Source: an uncultured Ruminococcus sp. | Lineage (GTDB): Bacteria; Bacillota; Clostridia; Oscillospirales; Ruminococcaceae | DNA length: 11,948 bases | Direction: 5' to 3' | Assembly (NCBI GenBank): GCA_900545125.1 | Contig: UQXS01000058.1 | Span: forward strand, 1-11,948 | Part shown: in pieces, positions 7,189-11,948 of the stretch | How the letters are laid out: the number at the start of each line of letters is the position of its first letter | Numbering within the stretch: position 1 is the first letter of the stretch | Translations under genes and position numbers: made by a program | Notes under the pieces: model-generated | Told to the model about the DNA's origin: nothing | Databases searched by the model: none | What the model saw: the letters and a program-made list of their open reading frames with translations, nothing else

Positions 7189-7204
7189 GTCCGTTTTACC
7201 GGAC
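7189..7204 (-). other. Small intergenic hairpin between purE and purC
   Basis: A perfect 5-bp stem (GTCCG/CGGAC) with a six-base loop lies in the 73-base purE-purC gap. A short T-rich stretch (TTGTATATATTT) follows it on the coding strand. It is too weak for a convincing terminator. It could be an RNA processing or stability element, or chance. I see no promoter with good -35 and -10 boxes in the gap. Confidence 0.25.
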
Positions 7205-7228
7205 AGGTAAGCGTTTAGTTTTTTCTTT

Positions 7229-7729
7229 TTAAAGACCGGCTATTTCCTCTTGAAGTTCGAGGTCTTTCTGACGGACGCCTTCAGCCATTTTTTTCTTTTC
7301 GTCTGCCAGTTTTCCGGCGAGTTCGTCGTCTGAAACAGCGAGTATCTGAACTGCGAGAACAGCGGCATTTTTAGCGCCGTTTATTCCGACTGTTGCAACG
7401 GGAACTCCGGGAGGCATCATAACTGTTGCGAGGAGAGCATCCATTCCCTCCAGAACGGATGACTTCATGGGAATACCGATAACGGGCAGAGTTGTATGAC
7501 CGGCGATAACACCGGCAAGGTGAGCTGCCATTCCTGCCGCACAGATTATAACACCGAAGCCGTTTTCCTTAGCCTTGCCGGCGAAATCGCAGGCTTCAGC
7601 GGGTGTACGGTGAGCGGACATTACACGGCATTCAAATTCAACGCCGTATTTTTTAAGTTCGGTGACGGCTGATTTCACAACGGGGAAGTCACTGTTGCTT
7701 CCCATGATAACTGCAACTTTTTTTGACAT
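7229..7729 (-). CDS. purE: N5-carboxyaminoimidazole ribonucleotide mutase
   Basis: The 166-residue protein matches PurE of the class I type, which moves the carboxyl group of N5-CAIR to give CAIR (step 6). Motifs are GSNSD (10-14), the catalytic-histidine segment SAHRTP (38-43, H40), [23 protein letters not shown] (65-87) and [14 protein letters not shown]. The AAHL stretch favours class I over the class II (direct AIR carboxylase) variant. Class I normally needs PurK to make N5-CAIR; no purK is in the window. GGAG lies about eight bases before the ATG. The upstream gene ends 18 bases before, so there is no room for a separate promoter or riboswitch between them. Confidence 0.96.
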   Translation of the reverse strand: MSKKVAVIMGSNSDFPVVKSAVTELKKYGVEFECRVMSAHRTPAEACDFAGKAKENGFGVIICAAGMAAHLAGVIAGHTTLPVIGIPMKSSVLEGMDALLATVMMPPGVPVATVGINGAKNAAVLAVQILAVSDDELAGKLADEKKKMAEGVRQKDLELQEEIAGL

Positions 7730-7747
7730 ATTAAAACTCCAATCTGT

Positions 7748-8809
7748 TTAATCCGGAATATCCGGATCGTTATTTTTTGTAAGAGGCTCCGGGTAGTCGG
7801 GAACTTTCTGTATAAAGTGTCCCGATACCATTGCCAGATCGTTATGCGAGACACCGCAGAATTCTATAACCGCTCTGTAATAGTCGTCAAGAGCCTGTGG
7901 TTTGTCGTCGTCGTCGGTGTAGACTATTTCCGCACCGGCTGTCACGGATACGGCATAATGAGGTTTGCCGTCGTCCGAGTCTATAGGGTAAAGGAAGATG
8001 TTTGTTATTTTTGTAAGTTTTTTGGAAAGAATCTTTTTTTCATCCGGAAAGATAGTGGCAAATACTGATTTTTCACCGGCTCTTACATCCGAAAGATATT
8101 CACGGCTGCCCGAAAATGCATACTCGATGTATTTCCCCGATGCGGTGCAGATCTCGTCAAGCATATCCGGATCAAGAGAAGTAACGAGACTGCTGTTTAT
8201 TTTAAGTTTATATGGGCAGTCAAAAGCCGTTCCCTCTATGTCGGCGCTTACGAGAGTAAGTCCGGAATTATCGGCGGAGTAGGTGTAAGTTCCGAGACTT
8301 CCGGTAAGCCGGATTTCGTTTTTGCTGAGATAGCATTTGTCCCACGAGCGGGAAAAGAGCGGTATGAAATTCTCATCATAGAGGACGCAGGAGTCATCGG
8401 CAGCCGGATAAGCCGTATAGAATGCAAAGCTGCCGTAGTTGTGTTTGGTGATATCACGGTATATCATAGGGACGGTCACATTGCCTTCAAAATCTATGCA
8501 GCCTGTCAGAAGATTTCCGTTAAAGCGTTTGGAAACTATGCAGAGATTTTCCCCGGCAAATTCAATTTCAAGCCATTCCGGGGCGATAACAACACGTTCA
8601 TTGCTGTCGATAACGCCGTACAGACCGTTGATGTCCTCAAAAATCCTGTTTCCCATCGGATCGCTGTCAAGCTTTTTGTCCATGTCAATCTTGTCCGATT
8701 CTTTTCCCATACTTTGTCCGGTATCGGAATAAAACTTTGTTATTGCAGCGGTAAGAAGCAGGATAACTGCAAAAAGAACCGTCACAATAAATCGCATATG
8801 TTTACTCAA
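7748..8809 (-). CDS. Membrane-anchored protein with degenerate WG-like repeats
   Basis: This is a 353-residue protein with an N-terminal hydrophobic segment (about 7-24) and no lipobox cysteine, so it is probably a signal-anchored extracytoplasmic protein. Residues 62-79 (GLYGVIDSN...VVIAPEW) and 103-120 (GCIDFEGNVTVPMIYRDI) follow the WG-repeat pattern G-x-x-G-x-I-D-x-x-G-x-x-V-x-P-x-Y-x-x-I but lack the tryptophan. The C-terminal half (about 190-340) is not recognised. The start is a TTG at 8809: AGAGGTG sits about eight bases before it, whereas the in-frame ATG at 8797 has no usable RBS. It is 20 bases after the glycosyltransferase and 18 bases before purE. Function is unknown; an envelope role is inferred only from localisation and its neighbour. 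Confidence 0.72.
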   Translation of the reverse strand: MSKHMRFIVTVLFAVILLLTAAITKFYSDTGQSMGKESDKIDMDKKLDSDPMGNRIFEDINGLYGVIDSNERVVIAPEWLEIEFAGENLCIVSKRFNGNLLTGCIDFEGNVTVPMIYRDITKHNYGSFAFYTAYPAADDSCVLYDENFIPLFSRSWDKCYLSKNEIRLTGSLGTYTYSADNSGLTLVSADIEGTAFDCPYKLKINSSLVTSLDPDMLDEICTASGKYIEYAFSGSREYLSDVRAGEKSVFATIFPDEKKILSKKLTKITNIFLYPIDSDDGKPHYAVSVTAGAEIVYTDDDDKPQALDDYYRAVIEFCGVSHNDLAMVSGHFIQKVPDYPEPLTKNNDPDIPD

Positions 8810-8829
8810 AGCGGCAGCACCTCTGGAAA

Positions 8830-9855
8830 TTATTCATTGCCGTCTGAATGATCGTCATTCTTTGCAGGGGCATCATTGCCGGAAGCGGAGGATTCATTTT
8901 TCCTGCGGCGGTAGGATTCGTCGGTTTCCTTTGCAATGTAGATAGGTCTGCGTTTTGTTTCAAGGTATGTTTTTGAAAGGTATTGTCCCAGTATGCCGGT
9001 GCAGAAGAGCTGCAAACCGCTGAGGAGGAAAATAACGCAGATCGTGGTAGGATATCCGGCAACGGATTCCCCGAAAGCCAGTGTTTTGAAGACTGTTATA
9101 AGCATCAGTATAAAGGCGATGATGCAGCTGATTATGCCGAGAAGTGAAGAAATTGCCAGCGGAGCGGTAGAGAAAGCCATGATGCCTTCAAGGGAGTATT
9201 TGAACAGTCCCCAGAATGACCAGGAGCTTGTACCGGCAGGACGTTCAACGTTTTCGTATTCAATATATTTTGTATTGAAGCCTACCCAGCTGAAAATTCC
9301 CTTTGAGAAGCGGTTGTATTCGCTCATGTCAAGGATAGCATCGACCATCTGTCTTGTCATGAAGCGGAAATCCTGAGCGCCGTCAACGATTTCCGTCTGA
9401 GAGATCTTGTTCATGATCTTATAGAATTTTCTTGCGAACCATGAGCGTATTTTTGATTCGCCTTTGCGGCTGACACGGCGAGTTGTTGCGCAGTCGTATT
9501 CGCCGTCACGCACATAGCTGTACATCTGCGGCAGGAATGACGGCGGATGCTGGAGATCGGCATCCATAACGACGATAAAGTCTCCTTTTGCGTTCTGAAG
9601 ACCGGCATACATTCCGGATTCTTTGCCGAAATTTCTTGAGAAAGAGATATATCTCACACGCTTGTCCTTATCGGCAAGAGAACGGAGTATTTCAAGGGTC
9701 TTGTCCTTTGAGCCGTCGTTGATAAAAACAAATTCAAATTCCAGTTCGGGATACTGTTCTGACATTTGCGAGGCGGTTTTTGTAATTTCGTCGTAGAACA
9801 TGGGAAGAACCTCTTGTTCGTTATAGCAGGGTACGACAATAGAAACGAGTTTCAC
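8830..9855 (-). CDS. GT2 family polyprenyl-phosphate glycosyltransferase (GtrB/DPM1-like)
   Basis: The 341-residue protein begins VSIVVPCYNEQEVLP (4-18), with INDGSKDKT (45-53) and the metal-binding DADLQHP (98-104). Further catalytic-domain features are SRNFGKESG and RPAGTSSW (205-212), typical of the bactoprenol glycosyltransferase family (GtrB/CsbB/DPM1-like). Two C-terminal membrane segments follow (about 229-254 and 268-292), then a charged cytoplasmic tail rich in Ser/Asn/Asp. Such enzymes move a sugar from a nucleotide donor to undecaprenyl phosphate at the inner face of the membrane. The acceptor glycan here is unknown, and no flippase partner is in the window. The start is a GTG with AAGGAGG about seven bases upstream. 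It is the first gene of the minus-strand run. Confidence 0.93.
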   Translation of the reverse strand: MKLVSIVVPCYNEQEVLPMFYDEITKTASQMSEQYPELEFEFVFINDGSKDKTLEILRSLADKDKRVRYISFSRNFGKESGMYAGLQNAKGDFIVVMDADLQHPPSFLPQMYSYVRDGEYDCATTRRVSRKGESKIRSWFARKFYKIMNKISQTEIVDGAQDFRFMTRQMVDAILDMSEYNRFSKGIFSWVGFNTKYIEYENVERPAGTSSWSFWGLFKYSLEGIMAFSTAPLAISSLLGIISCIIAFILMLITVFKTLAFGESVAGYPTTICVIFLLSGLQLFCTGILGQYLSKTYLETKRRPIYIAKETDESYRRRKNESSASGNDAPAKNDDHSDGNE

Positions 9856-9896
9856 GGAATTCCTCCTTACTTTCCGAGGTATTTTTCTGCGGAATT
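9853..9896 (-). promoter_or_regulatory. Possible structured leader covering the glycosyltransferase RBS
   Basis: In the untranslated leader, AATTCC (plus-strand 9891-9896) is complementary to GGAATT (9858-9863), which overlaps the 3' end of the strong AAGGAGG ribosome site. The overlapping TTCCG (9890-9894) can instead pair with CGGAA (9872-9876). The two pairings are mutually exclusive, the shape of a switchable RBS. The stems are short, so this is only suggestive. Confidence 0.25.
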
Positions 9897-9899
9897 TAC

Positions 9900-9920
9900 G
9901 GCAGCGAAGCGATCGCTACC
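9900..9920 (-). other. Leader hairpin near the predicted 5' end of the long transcript
   Basis: GGTAGCGA and TCGCTGCC form an 8-bp stem (one G-T pair) with a five-base loop. It lies a few bases downstream of the transcription start expected from the -10 at 9933-9938. No T-run follows, so it is not an intrinsic terminator. A 5' stem-loop of this kind can protect the transcript, or it could be an operator. It also includes the palindrome GCGATCGC. Confidence 0.4.
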
Positions 9921-9932
9921 AATACACTATTA

Positions 9933-9961
9933 ATAATACTACAAAATCAGGGAATTTGCAA
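9933..9961 (-). promoter_or_regulatory. Sigma-A-type promoter for the long minus-strand gene run
   Basis: Reading on the minus strand, TTGCAA (9956-9961) and TATTAT (9933-9938) are separated by exactly 17 bases. The flanking sequence is AT-rich. It would start transcription near 9926, giving a leader of about 70 bases before the GTG at 9855. It is the only convincing promoter I see for the 13-gene run. Confidence 0.65.
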
Positions 9962-10021
9962 GAGCAAAACAGGCAATTTTATAAATTTTCTCATAGAAAG
10001 AGTTCTTATGGAAAAAGAGTG

Positions 10022-10094
10022 TTGATTTTTGTGCATTTTTTTATCATGAAAATGAAAAAAAAACGTTGCAGACGGCGGCAGAATGTGGTATAAT
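10022..10094 (+). promoter_or_regulatory. prfB promoter with perfect extended -10 and A-tract
   Basis: A perfect TATAAT (10089-10094) is preceded directly by TGG, an extended -10. A weak -35, TTGCAG (10066-10071), lies 17 bases upstream. The region 10022-10063 is very AT-rich, ending in a run of nine A, and resembles an UP element. The predicted start is near 10101, giving a short leader before the ATG at 10127. Confidence 0.75.
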
Positions 10095-10126
10095 AAATAT
10101 GTATATTTTTGAAAGGATTTGAAATT

Positions 10127-11245
10127 ATGATTATTCTTGATGATCTGAGAGTTGAAATGACAGGCTTCCGGAAAGAAATGGAGGAGCTTGCCGATGTGCT
10201 GAATATAAAGAATGCGCAGGAAAGAGTAGCTGCTTTAAGTGAAGAAACGGCGAAGGACGGTTTCTGGGATGATCTTGAAAATTCGCAGAACGTACTTAAA
10301 GAACAGAAGTCCCTTGAAAGGAAGATAGAGAGATTCAACCAGCTTAATGAAAGACTGGAAGATCTTATCACGCTTATTGAGCTTTCTATTGAGGAGGACG
10401 ACGACAGCTCTGTTGAGGAGATAAAGTCTGAATCCGAAGCTTTCAAGAATAAGCTGGAGGAGGAAAAGCTGTCAACGCTTCTTACCGGAGAATACGACAA
10501 TGCAAATGCTATTCTTACTTTCCATGCCGGAGCAGGCGGAACAGAAGCTCAGGACTGGACGGAAATGCTTTATAGAATGTACAATATGTGGGCAGAGCGT
10601 CATAATTACAAAGTGACACTTATGGACTACCTTGACGGAGACGATGCCGGTGTCAAATCGGCTTCCATTCTGATAGAGGGAGAGAATGCATACGGTTATA
10701 TGAAGTCGGAATCAGGTGTTCACCGGCTTGTAAGAATATCTCCGTTTGATTCATCCGGCAGACGTCATACTTCGTTTGCGGCTCTTGAGGTAATGCCTGA
10801 GATCGACGATTCCATTGAAGTTGATATCCGTCCGGAGGATATAGAAATGGAAGTATACCGTTCAAGCGGAGCAGGCGGTCAGAAAGTAAATAAGACCAGT
10901 TCGGCAGTACGTCTCATTCATAAGCCTACGGGAATAGTAGTATCGTGCCAGACGCAGCGAAGCCAGTACCAGAACAAGGATTATGCCATGAAGATGCTCC
11001 GTTCAAAGCTCATCGAGATCAAGGAGCGTGAACACCTCGAAAAAATCGAGGATATCAAGGGTGTTCAGAACCAGATCGCATGGGGATCGCAGATAAGGTC
11101 ATATGTTTTCATGCCCTATACGCTTGCAAAAGATCATAGAACAGGCTTTGAAAACGGCAATATACAGGCTGTAATGGATGGTGACATTGACGGATTCATC
11201 AATGCATATCTTAAATCATTGTCACACGGAACACTGGAAAAGTAA
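10127..11245 (+). CDS. prfB: Peptide chain release factor 2, without a programmed frameshift
   Basis: The 372-residue RF2 recognises UGA and UAA stop codons and triggers release of the finished peptide on the ribosome. It has the N-terminal helical domain (1-115), the codon-reading tripeptide SPF (205-207) that marks RF2 rather than RF1, and the catalytic GGQ (250-252) in SSGAGGQKVNKTSSAVR. I place the start at ATG 10127, with AAAGGA about ten bases upstream. An in-frame TTG at 10109 gives six extra residues with no RBS support. The usual in-frame TGA near codon 26 (site CTTTGAC) is absent: codons 25-26 are CTG AAT, so the protein is read in one frame. It diverges from the glycosyltransferase and converges on the TPR gene. 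Confidence 0.97.
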   Translation: MIILDDLRVEMTGFRKEMEELADVLNIKNAQERVAALSEETAKDGFWDDLENSQNVLKEQKSLERKIERFNQLNERLEDLITLIELSIEEDDDSSVEEIKSESEAFKNKLEEEKLSTLLTGEYDNANAILTFHAGAGGTEAQDWTEMLYRMYNMWAERHNYKVTLMDYLDGDDAGVKSASILIEGENAYGYMKSESGVHRLVRISPFDSSGRRHTSFAALEVMPEIDDSIEVDIRPEDIEMEVYRSSGAGGQKVNKTSSAVRLIHKPTGIVVSCQTQRSQYQNKDYAMKMLRSKLIEIKEREHLEKIEDIKGVQNQIAWGSQIRSYVFMPYTLAKDHRTGFENGNIQAVMDGDIDGFINAYLKSLSHGTLEK

Positions 11246-11254
11246 CATAATAAA

Positions 11255-11281
11255 GGCAGTGCTGCATAATGCGGTACTGCC
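11255..11281. terminator. Hairpin 1 of the convergent terminator pair
   Basis: A 12-bp stem (GGCAGT...ACTGCC outside, GCA/TGC inside, two G-T pairs) has a three-base loop. On the minus strand it is followed by TTTATTATG, so it fits best as a terminator for the right-hand TPR gene. On the plus strand no T-run follows. It lies ten bases after the prfB stop. Confidence 0.6.
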
Positions 11282-11291
11282 TGAAAACAAC

Positions 11292-11316
11292 AACGGACAG
11301 CCGGAAGCTGTCCGTT
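11292..11316. terminator. Hairpin 2 of the convergent terminator pair
   Basis: A perfect 10-bp inverted repeat (AACGGACAGC / GCTGTCCGTT) has a CGGAA loop. On the plus strand it is followed by GACTTTATTTATCC, a modest T-rich tail suited to ending prfB. On the minus strand GTTGTTTT follows, so it may act both ways. It lies four bases beyond the stop of the minus-strand TPR gene. Confidence 0.72.
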
Positions 11317-11320
11317 GACT

Positions 11321-11948
11321 TTATTTATCCGGATTATCGTTTATGGTCTGAGTTATATTGGGCTTGTCCTGATTTCCGTTCTTTTTAGGCGGTTCATATT
11401 TAAGGATAATTTCCTTGAGTTTTTCATCACCGGTAAGACCGTAGGTAAGCTTCATTGCTTTAAGAGCGTTGTAGAGATCTTTTCTGCCGAGATAATAAGA
11501 AGCAAGCTGAGCGGCAACGCTGATAACATCCTGATTCGGGCCGAATTCCATGCCGTATTTTCCGAGAATTTCCTTGACCTTTTCAATACCGAAATACTGT
11601 ACAGGAGAACCTTTAAGGTCGGCAAGATGCTGCATTTCCATAGGAATAGCAGGATTGGGATAATGCATTACGCTGGCGGTATAGAAAGCGACGGCGTCGT
11701 CAAATTCCTGAAAATCGGTAAGTATATAGCCCATATTAGCGTAGCATCTGGCGATAGCAGCGGGAGTAGAAGCAACTTTAAGGGTTTCGGCTGTTATTTC
11801 GATGAGACGCTGTTTGTTTTTCAGTCTCTTGTAAACTTCAGCAAGCTCGAATTTCGGACCGCAGTCAACGGGGTTGAATTCGATAGCCTTTTGCAGTACC
11901 GGTATAGCATCCAGCGGAGAGCCGGCTTCTGTAAGTATATAGGCGTAT
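11321..11948 (-). CDS. TPR-like repeat protein, C-terminal part (runs off the right edge)
   Basis: The reverse strand is open from the window edge to the stop at 11321, giving 208 visible residues; the start is outside the window. An internal ATG at 11734 is not needed as a start because the frame continues upstream with good protein sequence. Helical-pair patterns such as PLDAIPVLQKAIEFNP..., KFELAEVYKRLKN and MGYILTDFQEFDDAVAFYTASVMHYP fit tetratricopeptide repeats. The tail (about the last 25 residues) is Lys/Asn/Pro-rich and probably disordered. TPR proteins act as scaffolds; no partner can be named here. It converges on prfB with a shared terminator zone and looks unrelated to the purine run. 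Confidence 0.75.
   Translation of the reverse strand, partial: YAYILTEAGSPLDAIPVLQKAIEFNPVDCGPKFELAEVYKRLKNKQRLIEITAETLKVASTPAAIARCYANMGYILTDFQEFDDAVAFYTASVMHYPNPAIPMEMQHLADLKGSPVQYFGIEKVKEILGKYGMEFGPNQDVISVAAQLASYYLGRKDLYNALKAMKLTYGLTGDEKLKEIILKYEPPKKNGNQDKPNITQTINDNPDK

Noticed and set aside
7730..7747. Purine or ZTP riboswitch upstream of purE
   Set aside because: Only 18 bases separate the WG-like gene from purE, too little for an aptamer.
9904..9912. GCGATCGC octamer resembling the cyanobacterial HIP1 repeat
   Set aside because: I noticed only this one copy, and everything else points to a Firmicute; it is part of a leader hairpin.
1..11948. CRISPR arrays, tRNA or rRNA genes, insertion sequences
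   Set aside because: Reading both strands, I saw no spaced direct repeats, cloverleaf-like sequences, transposase motifs or terminal inverted repeats.

Overview
The window most resembles a Gram-positive gut or rumen anaerobe of the Ruminococcus/Oscillospiraceae type. The evidence is a moderate GC content, strong AGGAGG-type ribosome binding sites, a split (PurO-type rather than PurH-type) IMP cyclohydrolase, and a secreted plant-cell-wall protein with a dockerin-like calcium loop. The genus is inferred from these features and was not tested by any search.

Layout. From 9855 down to base 1, every gene lies on the minus strand with gaps of 2 to 73 bases. In order of transcription they are: a GT2 bactoprenol-type glycosyltransferase, a membrane-anchored WG-repeat-like protein, purE, purC, purF, purM, a secreted expansin, two tandem DUF3592-like membrane proteins, purN, a CmpB-like (PF06541) membrane protein, purO, and the start of an unknown small membrane protein that runs off the left edge. 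A good sigma-A-type promoter sits just upstream of the glycosyltransferase, and I see no clear terminator inside the run, so it may be one long operon. On the other strand a divergent promoter (extended -10) drives prfB (release factor 2). prfB converges on a TPR-like gene that enters from the right edge, and two strong hairpins lie between the two.

Function. Six genes make enzymes of de novo purine synthesis: PurF (step 1), PurN (3), PurM (5), PurE (6), PurC (7) and PurO (last step, IMP closure). No purD, purL/Q/S, purK, purB, purH or AICAR formyltransferase is in the window. The six non-pur genes mixed in with them all encode membrane or exported proteins.

Main points of interest. (1) The PurF lacks the catalytic N-terminal cysteine and the other glutaminase signatures but keeps the PRPP loop and Fe-S-type cysteines. 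(2) An archaeal-type PurO is placed within a bacterial pur cluster. (3) An EXLX1-like expansin sits between purM and purN. It carries a half-dockerin at its N-terminus, and one key active-site aromatic is replaced. (4) prfB has no programmed frameshift site.
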